Below, one piece after another: positions 9,220-20,568 of a DNA stretch of 64,000 bases; position 1 is the first letter of the stretch, and each line of letters begins with the position of its first letter. Source of the DNA: Marsupella aquatica (Eukaryota; Marchantiophyta); contig OZ316893.1 of NCBI GenBank assembly GCA_973895155.1, positions 15,376,001 to 15,440,000 on the forward strand, read 5' to 3'. The translations under genes and the position numbers were made by a program. The notes under the pieces were generated by a model that ran no database searches, was not told the origin of the DNA, and saw nothing but the letters and a program-made list of their open reading frames with translations.

Positions 9220-11600
9220 GCTCGGTCGCTACAGCCATGGGAAAATAACTTAACATCCACAGCAATACATAAATATAGGAACTCAGGACGAAACAACAAG
9301 ATCACTTGAATGACAACAATTCAATCCCAGGCTGCTGGGCGGGATTTAATTTGCTGTGGTTCCCGAAGAAGCATGAAGTCCTGTCCCTGCCCATCTTTTA
9401 GCTCGAATATTTGATCTTGCATCATGCATAGCCTGTGGCCAGATCTTCCATGTCTCCTGTGGCTTCTTTTCTGGTAGCTGTCAACACCCCATGTTTGACA
9501 CTTCATTGCTAAGTAAAGTGTTCATTTTGAGGTAAAAAAAGGATTGCATAGACTAACAAAAACCTTTTTTTTTCATAATAAAAGACTATTTTACTTCTTT
9601 CAATATGTTCAAGGCTAGGGAACCCTAGTTTCTTGCCTATGGATTCCTTAAATTTTGTTAAGTGAAGAACTGACTACTGTAAATTGCCATTTGTGATTAT
9701 TTGTTGAGTTTTTAAATTAATTACTAAGCCTTACGGAGTAGTACTTTGGCTGGAATAATCATAGACTAAGATTTACAGTGTTTAGTGTCTATTTTCAACC
9801 ATTTCAACTGCCTTCTAAGATTAGACCAAACCATAAGGAGAAGTGGCAATTGAAAGTAACTAAGTCCTCAGCAATGCTAGATACAAACAGTGATACCTGG
9901 GCATCACATTTCTTGTTCAAACTCAGGCCATGTTATAAGCGAAAAAATCAATTTGCTATCTTAAGATGAAGGTTTTATGGTTTATGGTGCCCACCTAGGT
10001 TTCATGCTCACTTGCATATTGGTCTCAAGAATAGCTTAGGCCCAGCTCGTGAAAAATGAAAAAAAAACTCCCAAGTGGGGCCAGCCTAGCCTGGCCTATT
10101 GTCAGGGAACATTGTGAACCTAAGAAAATCCAAGAGGATGAGGAAGCCTTCATCTATCTTTATGGCAAACTAATGCAAGATTAACTATACGCTGGTCGAA
10201 TGGGACCTTTGGTCACAAGAAGACCAAACTAATCCACTTCTCTCCTTCTCCGCAATTAGTGTGCAAACTTCTTCACCATTGCTCATGCTATACTCTGTAC
10301 TGTCCCAAATTTATATATTTGTTGTACATATTTCCAAGAATCTGGTAGTATTATTCTAAATTACCCTATCTTTGGATACCAGCTCAATATTTTTGTTGTA
10401 CATGTTTCCAAGAGTAAATGTTTCCAATAATTTCCCTAAGAATTTCCCTATCTTGGGATGCAGGTTGTAGTTTTGAGGTACCACCATAAGAACCTCACTA
10501 CTGTAGGCTGTGCAAAATATTGCAAGAAAAAGAAAACTCCAAAGGAAATACCATATCACCATAGCCATGGACCTTGTGGTCTACAGTAGCCACCCAGGCT
10601 AGAGAAGACAATGGCCAAGAAGATTTGGAGGCATCTTGGAGCAGTAAGAGACATACGTGGACTCACAAAGAAGATGGGCAGGTTTGCAAAAGATCGGCCC
10701 CATACACTTGTCACACCAATCTGCGTGCTTTCGTCCGACTTGTAAAGTTCCATTCCAGTACGAAATGCGGGACGTGTTGCGTGCCGATGCTCTCGTCTCT
10801 GTTGGGGCACCAGCTTTTTCGACACCGAGGAATCTGATGACCCAGCCTCTCAAACTATTGGAAGGCGAGCGAGCAGGGAAACTAAAAAGCAAGTAAGTAA
10901 CACTCGTTTCAAGCGGAGAGCAAAGCATATCCCGAGATATGCCTCAATATACTGCCTCACTTCCATCCTAGCTATGTTTCCCCGACTCCACAGGTGCTTG
11001 CCAAGCATCACACCACTCACTTGTGCATGCTCTGCTCAGGAAGTTGTTCCGTTGAACAATAAATCCTCCAGACCTTCGAGAAAACTAGAAAACTCAGCTT
11101 CTGCCCCGACATTGAATGAATCACGTGTGGCCCAGCCGAGCCGCTGGAATGTATGGCAACGGCAGAGGTGAACTAACAAGCACGTAAACGAATGAAGAGG
11201 GAGAAAGAATGAGCGAACGAGCGACACACACATAATACACACACAAAGCTGAAATTGCTTGACGGAGCTGATAACCCTCTGGAGTCTGGAAACAGCTACT
11301 CACTGCTTTAGGTGTGACACAGAGGCGGACAGCGCAGCACAACAGACCCTTCGCCGGGGACTTCTAAGGGATAGGCGATTGAGTCGCAATTGAGCACGCT
11401 AAGAGATTGATCGGTCGGTAACCCCTAAACTGATGGATGCCGGCGACGAAGGGGCAGTTGTTTCTTGGCAGACAGATGGGTGTGGCAAGGCCATGACCGT
11501 CACAGGAGATTTCGTGTAGCACGTACTGCACGAGAGGACGAGGAGCTCCTTGCTTGCCTCATACATATCTCGACGTAAGCGCATGGCAGTACTGTTCTGG
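9220..11600. other. Intergenic, no recognisable gene
   Basis: About 2.4 kb with only short ORFs. A 70-bp segment around 10,310-10,378 (TTGTTGTACATATTTCCAAG) is repeated imperfectly at 10,393-10,460. A 109-codon minus-strand frame at 10,928-10,599 includes WCDKCMGPIFCKPAHLLCE, but its counterpart on the plus strand is equally open and no family was recognised. Confidence 0.4.
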
Positions 11601-11609
11601 GTTGGTTGG

Positions 11610-12210
11610 CAAGCAGCGTATGCAAGCATTCGTGTCGTATTCTAGCAGTATTTGTTCATTGGCCCAGATGAAATTCTTAGATTTATGAAAGGGAACCCAA
11701 ATTACTCTCAATCGTCAAGAACCGCAAATTTCGGGGTTGAAGGTCGTCAGTTAATGAATGATTGTGTCTGACTTGTAAAACGATGTCTAACTGATAAGGA
11801 GGTTTTGACAGTCATTTGCGGACTCCGCCATCAGCTCATGGGTTTGTGACAAAGACCCAATTTCTGGATGGCAGAGACAGCCAGGATTAGAGCTTGTGGC
11901 TCAATTAACCTTGCATAGGGATTCTTGCGAGAAGTATCGAGGATTGAAGTGTTTATTTTTTCGAGAGTTTTTTGGTTCTTGTCTTTCATCCTTTTGATTA
12001 TCTGGGTGGTGTTGCATTGCCAGTCTTACCGTAGGCCGCCGAGTGATCTGCCAGGTTGATTCCGTCACCAAATGTATCAGACCTCGGCATGTCGCCCAGG
12101 CACACCTTTTTCTGGTCTCCGGGACTCAATCCGAGACAAATTTTTGGTTGCTCGCATTCAGGGTTTGTTTTAACGGAAACAAACTCCTTGTAGCAAGGCG
12201 TTGCTCTGAT
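11610..12210 (+). pseudogene. Diverged nuclear 18S rDNA relic (3' half)
   Basis: A colinear series of segments matches the 3' half of eukaryotic nuclear 18S rRNA. They are AAGCATTCGT at 11,631; GATGAAATTCTTAGATTTAT then GAAAG at 11,668 (18S reads GTGAAATTCTTGGATTTATG); TCAAGAACCGCAAATTTCGG then GGTTGAAGGTCGTCAG near 11,716; AAAACGATGTCTAACTGATA near 11,778; GGACTCCGCC at 11,819; GAGCTTGTGGCTCAATT near 11,890; CTGGGTGGTGTTGCATTGCC near 12,002 with CCAGGTTGATTCCGTCACC and CAGACCTCGGCATG after it; and CTCCTTGTAGCAAGGCGTTG near 12,182. Order and spacing follow the real molecule, with many substitutions and small indels, so it cannot be functional rRNA. The upstream limit is uncertain and could extend to about 11,540. 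Confidence 0.75.
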
Positions 12211-12761
12211 TACAGCTGAGCAAAAAGAACGGATTTCTGTGGATTTTGTGTTGTGTCGCCGCTTGACGTCAATCAATTTGCTGGTTTGTCGTGAGGGTAG
12301 TCAATGGGCAAGGCACATGTGACTCGTGAAACTTAATAAGCTTTATAACGGTCGTTTTGGGTAAATTGCTTGGCGAGTCCCAGATGCAAAGTCTGCATCC
12401 CCTGGCTTAGCTTCGCATCTCTTGAAATTCGTGGTTTAAGCAAATCTCCTATAGTGCATTTTAGCAGGTTAATGCCAACATTTTTGTGAATCCAGTTCCA
12501 GAAGGTTGATTTCCCTCAGTTCTCGTGGGTGATATCCTGTGCAGATTTGGCTCAGCTTTGTAAGCAGCTACCTTACCGAAGAAGATGGAAAGGACCCTTG
12601 GATGTTGTTGTCCAACTTGAAGTGGGTTGCTAGAGGCTAGTCTTTAGCGTCCGCTCGCAAGCCTTGCAATACCGTACTGCTTGGTCCAGTCGAAGGGAGA
12701 CTCCAATGTGAGCTCACTAAGATAGAATTTTACGGAGCTCGGCGGTTGGTCTGTTGAAACA

Positions 12762-15700
12762 ATGGGCACCTTGACGTTACCACTTCTTATCTTTCTAGTT
12801 TGGCAGTCCGTTTTCTCTGGAGTTGTGTGCGACCTCTCACAAGTACTGGGCGGGCAACGGCAGCTCGTTGGGGAAAATCGAGTTGTATCCCGTGTTGCGT
12901 TTGGCTCTTGTCGCAACCAGAGCGCTCCTCAGGTATTGTAGAAGTTTATGCTGATCCATGTGTGCAGGAAGACATAGTATGGCCCGCAGATACAAGTTGA
13001 CGGGTCTTATTTCAAATGGAAATTTGCTATCGTGCCACTCTTCTGAAACGAGCTGTTTCATACTAAACAGCTTCAAACCCGAGAGACGATAAAATGTCAT
13101 CTAAACATTTTGATGGTAGTAGATTTCTCAATTTTAGCAGCTTTCAGTGTTACTGATGGGTTTCATTTTGGCTGCAGCCTATCTGGACGTCAATTATAGA
13201 ATATGATCCAGAAGTTTTCATATGGTTAGGTGACAACATATATGCCGACTCAAAATTGCCAGTGAAGTTTATTGGAAGGAAAAGAACATCTGGTCCCTGG
13301 AAGAACATTCCCCGTTTTTATCAGGTTTCCATGGAGAAATTGGAGGAAATGTACAAAATTGGGAAAAACACTCCTGGCTATGTAGCACTTCGAAAGAAAG
13401 CGCAAGTAAGTAATGTAATTGTGCGAATTTATGTGTGAAACCATTGCTAGAAATGAAGATAATCGGGAATTGCAGATTTAAATCGCTTTTTCAGAAATGT
13501 AGGGCCCCCATGGGAGAATCTTTTAGGATCCTTTCGTGAAGGGCACCCAAGAGTGGAAGCTGTGTAGGAAGTTTTCAGGTGTCTCTTGATGATAGAGAAA
13601 TGCCTTCCTGTATCTGGAGAGCTCAAACAGCAGTGTTCTAAGGTCCTGCCCATCAATTTGTCAAACCTCTCAAAGAAACAGTCTCGACTCTGCGATGGCA
13701 GATAATTGGGACGTGGGATGATCATGACTATGGATTGAATGATGCGGGGAAGGAACTGCCTTTAAGAGAGGCCAGTCAAAAACTTATGCTCGACTTTGTG
13801 GACGAACCTAATGATAGTCCTAGGTAAGGCACACATTTCCATTATTGTGAGTAATAAATGCAGAGATTGCTATGTGTTCCTATGATGATGTTTCTTTGAC
13901 GACTTTACTTCTAATTTCAATTAATAGGAATTTGCTTAGAGGCTTCCTCAGAGGCCTGTGAAGCTCAATTGCGACGACTAGTCAAACAAGCTGGGATTTG
14001 AACTACCTTGTCATGTGCGGATGATATAGATGAGTTAGTAAGTAAGTTGATCAGTTTTAAAGTAAGTCGTAATTAAGTTAGTACTCAGCTGATCAACTAA
14101 CTTAATTACGAATTACTTTAAAACTGTGTGTTACTTTTGTTCGTAAACCGGTTGGGACAGTGTTCTGCTTCTCTGCATTCTCACTAATAAGTACGATATT
14201 AATTTCGAATTAGTTTCAAGTAAAATTTCAAAACTAAGAAAACATATAGGAGGAATCCATTCCAATTCAGGCATACATAGATTTCAAGAAGAATAAGTTG
14301 GACTACTGTTACCGGTTTAGGATCAACGTCTGTAGTAACTAGCTACACAGCAGGAAAGGAATGGACTGCATTAGTGACTCATACTCCCTCTGCTATCATC
14401 ACGACCTAACTAAGGTGCATTATTTTGATTTTAGTATAGTCCTACACGTCATCCAGCAGTTACAACTCAATGTTTGGGTATGCAGCATAGGGTTTTGGAA
14501 AGCCCCAGAACAGTGTGCTTCAGAAGCAAGTACCTAGAGGACCCGTTAAGTAGGAAAGTTGAGCACCGTCGTTTTGACATCATATTTCAGTTGCATTCAG
14601 AATGATTATATCCTGATTGTTAATATTGACATGACTCAGACGCAAGCAGAAAGGAGTTTTTGCGTCTTACACATATGGCCCTGTCGGGAAGCGCATGAAG
14701 GTAAAGTCCTAGCCTGAGAGGTGAGAAGTGACTGCTTGCAACATTGTTCTTGAATGAATCCTGTATTCATAAGTTAAGGCAAAACTGTGTCTTGTATCAC
14801 GATTTAATGGCTGGGTTGATACTGTGACGTACTAGAAGACTATGAGGAGATCAAATGCCTTTGCACAATCATGAACTTAAAAGAAAATTCTGAAGGAGAG
14901 CCCTTTCATATATCAAACAGGTAGCTTTTATTTTGACCTGGCGAGTTATCCTTGGCTGATTTTGGTCTGATCCACTTTCCAAGAGTGCAAAGAGATTACT
15001 TTCGTTTTTTCTTTGCTTGAAGGAAGAGCAATTCTGAAGCAATCGTTCAATAGGTGATTCTTCTTGACACCAGGTACCATAGAGATGCAATGTTTAGCAA
15101 TGGTGCAATGCTTGGCGAGACTCAATGGGCATGGCTGGAGCAGGAGTTAACTAAAGGGGATGCCCAAATAAATTTGATTGGATCCTCAATACAGGTGAGG
15201 CTCATGTAATGTGAACAAGAATTTTTAACCCTTTGTTAGTTCTATTTAGGCATACAGAAGGACAGGTAAACTGATCAGAAACATCAGTCTATCCGCTATT
15301 TGGTTTTACCAAAACCAATCATTTTTGAATTTCTTGTGCATGCAGTCGTCTTTCGTACCAGTCTGATGGTTAGATGGGTCCCATTACTTGATTACTCACC
15401 TGAATATCATACGAATTGAATCAGTCCCTATCTTGTTTTACCACAGGTGGTGTCCAACATGTCAGCCATGACACAGCCATTTTTTCACGTTGAGGCATGG
15501 GCCAACTTTCCAAGAGAACAGGAGCGAATGTATTCGCTCATTGCAAAGTCAAATGTGCGTGCTTCTCGTCTGCAACTGTGCTGCCTGATTTCTAGGCAGT
15601 GCTAAATCTTATCTTTCTCTTCTTCAAAGCTTATTTATTAATTTGTATGCAAGCTTTTTCTAATTGTCAATGGGTCACTTGGTCTCCAGGCTTTCTCATT

Positions 15701-16910
15701 TCTGATCCCTAGTACAGAAGTATTGACTCCGTTGTGATCGGTTGATGGTTTCTGCCAGGCTAGTGGGGTTATATTTATAAGTGGTGATGTCCATTTTGGT
15801 GAAATTACACGCTATGATTGTGGGCCCATGGGGTACCCTTTGTATGATGTTACATCAAGTGGGTTGACACAAGCCGTTGAGGAAGTTGGCAATTCTGTGG
15901 TGGCATTCATGTTGAGATTTGCTGCATGGTTAATGCCAAACACCATGCGGGTTTACAGTAAACAATGTCGACTTAGGTCTTGTGTCTATGGTAAGACTTA
16001 TCATTGGCCGTCCATTTTTTGTAACTTCTCCAGCTTTTATTCATGTTTTCTGGACCAACTAAGATAATTGGAGATATAATGATGACTATACGATTCAGTT
16101 AATCATACTCCTGTTAGGTGAATCTTCCATTTGAGTTGATCTTGGACCGCCAAGCTAGCTTTTATTCCCTACAGGCATTGTTTTCAACATGGAAGAGTAA
16201 TTGTTCTTGTCTTACATCTTCAAAACAATTATATTTTTAATTTTATACATAGTCGGATTGATGGGTTGATTGAAATAGCATGTGAAAATATGATTCCTAA
16301 AACGAATGTGCAGGTAAACGGAATTTTGGGACTTTAGAGATTGACTGGTATGCTGAGCCCGTTTTGGTGAAGATGCAAGTCAGAGATCTGTTGGGAAATG
16401 GAGTTTCTGGTGTAGAAATTCCATTAACAATGCTTCAACCTGGAGCTCTCGACAATAAACCTTTGCAACGAGGCGAAATCAAGAGGCATTGCACTCTGGA
16501 GATTGATCTGCCGTGGAGTCGAAGGTATTTCATGGCTTACAGTTTCGTCGGCAGTCTCATTGGTATGATATCTGCTCTTTTCTGTTCTTTTTAAGTACAT
16601 CTTTACTTTGGTGTGAACTCCTGAAAAAGTCAGAGCCCAACAAAGAAATAATGTTATTATTCTTGTTTCTTATCAGGCATGGAGGTTTTCATTTCTAAGA
16701 GCAATGAATTCTACTCACAACTTCTTTCATCTCTTACTTAAATAGTAAATGATCTAGATTTCGATGCTGTTGTGGGAAGAGTACAATGTTTGGTAACGAG
16801 ATCCACTTGTGATTGCAGCGCTAACGGTGACAACATGTGCATCGGGGTACTTTACTGTGAAGACATTAAGGGCTCGCAGGCGCCGTGAATCCAATCAGAA
16901 GACTGATTGA
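12762..16910 (+). CDS. PhoD-like metallophosphoesterase, membrane-anchored, 9 exons, 467 aa
   Basis: Exons: 12762-12932, 13178-13405, 13702-13823, 14640-14700, 15054-15194, 15447-15554, 15759-15990, 16314-16562, 16819-16910. All junctions are GT/AG and the phases fit, giving 467 codons plus TGA. The ATG at 12,762 opens a hydrophobic signal peptide (TLPLLIFLVW). Family motifs follow in order: FGSC (47-50), WLGDNIYAD (73-81), GTWDDHDYG (136-144), VILLDTRYHRD (195-205), and GDVHFGE (286-292), carrying the Asp, Asn and His metal ligands expected in PhoD-type phosphatases. A hydrophobic stretch near residues 425-455 followed by RARRRR suggests a single C-terminal membrane anchor, with the catalytic domain lumenal or extracellular. 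This resembles the plant calcineurin-like/PhoD-like family; the physiological substrate is unknown. Exon 1 is only about 550 bp from the 18S rDNA relic. Confidence 0.9.
14052..14126. repeat. Inverted repeat in intron 3 of the PhoD-like gene (about 31-bp arms)
   Basis: CAGTTTTAAAGTAAG... at 14,052-14,082 is complementary, with one mismatch, to the segment 14,096-14,126 ending TTACTTTAAAACTG. The loop is 13 bases and itself contains TGATCA. It could fold in the pre-mRNA. It may be a small foldback or MITE relic. Confidence 0.85.
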
Positions 16911-17838
16911 ATGAATGTATACTCGACTTTCAATCTGCTTGGACCAGGCATGTAATATCTGTCACTGGTGTTCGGTTCGGCCAACTTGCTTCTCTTTTCA
17001 TCTCTATCCGAAAGGGAAGTCATTGTACAGTAATTGAGCCATGGACCTTATATTCAAATGATCATGTGCATTGTCATATTCCATGTCCTCCTGAAGTGAC
17101 TACATTGGTTGGCCCAATGGATTGCTTTTGCACTCTTGGCCACAATTCTGGATGGATTCACTTTATAGCAATTACATGAATCTGTAGAAGAATGGCTGGA
17201 AAATCCAATCATTATGATTTAAAACTTGTTGCCACAGTTCTCGTGGTACTATTGCGGCCCAATACTGCTAAGACCGAATCGTACGGCCCACCATTGTATC
17301 CCCAGTAGGGAGCCCTATTATAATTGCTCTAATTTTGATACCGGATTCCACCTTTCAGAGCTGCATAACTCAAATCTCCATATGATCTTGTGAAAAATCC
17401 GATAGTTTTTGCTTTGCTGGGTGGATTATAAATGGGACATTTTCGTAGCGAAAACCTAGCGAAAAGAAAGGAATTTTCAAATGATAGTTAAAAGCTATAT
17501 TTGAAGAGAATATTCTCATTGTCAGGCCTCTGAGCTTTCTCTGTGTGCATAATCTCAGGTATAGCTTGGACTGTGTTTAGTCTAAGGATCTTTAGAGTTT
17601 CTCTTCGTGTGCATTTTCTGACGTATAGCTTGGACAGCGTTGTCTAAAGATCTTAAAGCACAATATCAACTTTGTGTAGTCTATGGATCTTAAAGCATAA
17701 TGTCGGCTTTCTCTTTCTGTGCATAATCTAAATTATGGCCTGGACAGTGTTTTTACTTGTCGTGTGATTTTTTCTCTACATTTGATGCCCTTCATAAATT
17801 TCAGAAAGTGAAGTCATGATGGACCATGTTGGACACAG
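16911..17838. other. 3' flank of PhoD-like gene with degenerate 75-bp repeats
   Basis: No gene. Between about 17,528 and 17,750 a motif with TGTGCATAATCT, TATAGCTTGGACAGTGTT and GGATCTTAAAGCATAA occurs about three times with variation. The first 300 bp probably hold the 3' UTR of the phosphatase gene. Confidence 0.4.
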
Positions 17839-18408
17839 TGCTCCCATGTACCATGTTTTGGTGGTCCATGGGAGTTTTGTGTTTTTAATTTGATGATCAC
17901 GAGTCTTAAAATATTTTTTAATTTTTTTTATAAATTACCAGGCAACTAGAGAAAGAGGAGACATTAAAAGTGTTTTTAATTTGATGATCACGAGTCTTAA
18001 ATATTTTTTAATTTTTTTTATAAATTACCAGGCAACTAGAGAAAGAGGAGACATTAAAAACATAAGCCCTCATGTTTCACATTAATACAATGAAAATTAA
18101 TCTAATATAATTTATTCCTACACATTCTATGATGAATAATTTAACCAAAATGACCAAAAATTCACTGTCACTTTGTATGGAAGTGTACGTTACCTACCCC
18201 TCTAGCACATACTCAAAACTAAAAAATATTTGAATTTATGAACATCAAGTTATTCACAGGAAATTTCATAGATAGTTTGATGTTCATGGGAGCATGAAAC
18301 TCCCATGAATAACTTATGAACATCAAGTTACCCATTTCATGAATAATATATGAACATCAAGTTATTGGTGGGATTTTCAAAAGACCACCATTGTGGTCCA
18401 TGGGAACA
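17839..18408. mobile_element. MITE-like element with TGTTCCCATGGACCA ends
   Basis: The left end reads TGCTCCCATGTACCATG and the right end, inverted, TGTTCCCATGGACCAC. Related copies occur at about 44,745-44,889 (left part, interrupted by another MITE) and 55,760-56,012 (right part), with similar internal text such as AAATATTTGAA and GAACATCAAGTTATT. Bases 17,879-17,969 and 17,970-18,059 are a nearly exact tandem duplication. No coding sequence. The target duplication is not clear, so superfamily is unassigned. Confidence 0.6.
17879..18059. repeat. 91-bp tandem duplication inside the MITE-like element
   Basis: Two adjacent copies starting GTGTTTTTAATTTGATG differ by a single A in a homopolymer. 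Near-identity implies a recent duplication, or possibly an assembly artefact. Confidence 0.9.
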
Positions 18409-18524
18409 TCATTTTCCTAAATTTAATGTTTGTAATTTTTGGTGCTTTGGATATAATAATGCCTGATAACAGGGCATTATAGGCCATTATCCAGTGAAAA
18501 ATAAGAACCTCTAGCTTGAATGTA

Positions 18525-18890
18525 GGGGGCCCAATTATTTCCCATGGTGCCCTCTTAACAGGGGCCCACAAGTTTTTAATTTCACCTGTTTTTATAGGAG
18601 AAGTTTTATAATGCCATCTTCCATATCTGGATTTTTCATTCCTCTCTACAAACGGCACCAAAAATTACAAATCAGAAAACCTGGAAGGGGAGCAAGTACA
18701 GAAATTGTGTATTCTTCTCTACAAAGCACCAAACTCAAATTAGAAAAACTAGGAAGGGCATCAAGTAGAGAAGAATGCACGATCAGATTTGAATGACATT
18801 TTGAAACTCTAAATCTACTAAAAATAACACTCTCTTGAGCCTTTAATATCTTACCCCCATGTTAAGAGGGCGTCATGGGCAATAATAGTA
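18525..18890. mobile_element. Inverted-repeat element (about 360 bp), MITE-like
   Basis: The left end ATTATTTCCCATGGTGCCC then TCTTAACAGGGGCCC pairs imperfectly with the inverse of the right end (GGGGGTA... at about 18,854-18,888, containing TGTTAAGAGGGCGTCATGGG). The interior has two roughly 65-bp tandem copies (CTCTACAAACGGCACCAAA and CTCTACAAAGCACCAAAC). No target duplication could be fixed. Confidence 0.5.
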
Positions 18891-20568
18891 GCTCAAACAC
18901 AAGAGATAGTTATGTGGTTCACTTCTTCATGAGCACACACAAGAGAGTTTTACTTGATTCTAAGCCATACCAAGTCTTTGCATACTGAGCTCTCTCTATC
19001 TCTTAGACTATTCCCTTACAATGAGCCTAAGTTATACTTGTCAGCTACACCGTACTAGTGAATATAGTAGTGGCATATCTAACATTAATCAAATACCTGA
19101 TTATGGTTAGATTAACTACAGCTGCACAATTATTCTTGACCCAAGAGTAAATGCCTAGCTCTTAATTCCCTTCTCAAATTCTCTCTTCCTATGTTTCTAT
19201 ACTTACTACAATTATGAGACTGTCATTGTTTTTTAGTGATAGTTGCTATCTTTTTACTATGCTACCCCTCTTTGTCAATGATGTTTTACTTTTGCTATAG
19301 TCACTTTAACACAACATCCGGGTGTTGTGTTTGAAATGGGACAGCACTGATATTCTAACACAACAGTCATTTTTGAACACAACGCCATGCAAGTACAAAA
19401 CATGAAAATAGATAATCAAAATAAAAAACTATAATACAAGGTCCCGCCACTTTTTAAAGTGGTCCTTTTATAAATTTTATTGCTGAATACCTTGCCAAAA
19501 CAAATCAAGAAGTAAAGGGTAGAAGAGAAAATCCGGAAATAGTTTCAAAAAGAAAACAAGCCGCCGCCAAAATGGAGAGAGGGAGTCTTTCTTTATCTCC
19601 CCTCATCCTCCCCATTGTACTTGCAAGTACAGTCTGGTCCCATCCGTGTCTTTCTCTATACTAGCCCCTGCCCCACAGTGGTCAAATCCTAGCCCCTGCC
19701 CCATAGTACTCACATGTGCCATGCAAGGCTACCCCATAATACTCCCATGTTCCATGCAATACACTTACGAGACCCTTGGTACTCACATGAAAACAAGTAT
19801 TCTTGGCAAAACTGGCCCCTCCCCTTGGTATTCAGATGAAAATGAGTACACTCCATTGAAAAAAATGCACTGGGCAAATGGAGTGTTTTTTGAGTGAAAT
19901 AGCAACGGGGTTGGAGGCCAAACTACTTGTGCAAAGTTGGGCAGGTAGCTAGCATGGTTTAGGAACGCATATAAGAGGGGACCACCATTGATGAGGGGCC
20001 ACTGTATATGCCAATATCTTTTACACAATGTTATCTTTTGCGCAAGAACATCTTTGATATAAAGACATTTTTTCCACAATGATACCTATTCCACAAATGA
20101 TATCTTTTACTTAATGATATCTTTCACACAACAATACCTCCTCTATAAATGACTACTTTTACATAGCAGCATCTTTTGGGCAACAAAATCTTTCTGTGCA
20201 CCCAACAGGTATTGAGCTAGTTCAAGGAGAACAGTCTCTGAATAAAGCGCGCATGACCCACTATTTCAATGCACCGTCATGGTTCTGTGTTGAGGGAAAT
20301 TGGGGCAGGTGGTCCATGCGAATTGCATAGTTAGTTCATTGCAAGGTACATCCACGCTTCAACTTCAGTGACTGAGCCCATTAGAGTAGCTTGATCTCAG
20401 GGAAAATCCATATCTGTTTGAACATCAGAGACGCAATTCCTTCATTCCATACAAAGACACGACTTAGAGCAGAGCAGAGCAGCAAAGCAAAGCAAGTGCA
20501 GAGCTCTAACCTCGTCGCCTCGAAGACGAGATTGTGGGTTTATTAGAAGGGAACAGAGTGCAGTAATT
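18891..20568. other. Intergenic and 5' flank of the MAPR4-like gene
   Basis: No gene is visible in 18,891-20,440. A short palindrome (ACACAAC...GTTGTGT) lies near 19,310. Bases 20,005-20,200 are a degenerate series of 22-25 bp units of the type AATGATATCTTTTACACA. The stretch 20,440-20,568 is probably the 5' UTR of the next gene. Confidence 0.4.
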
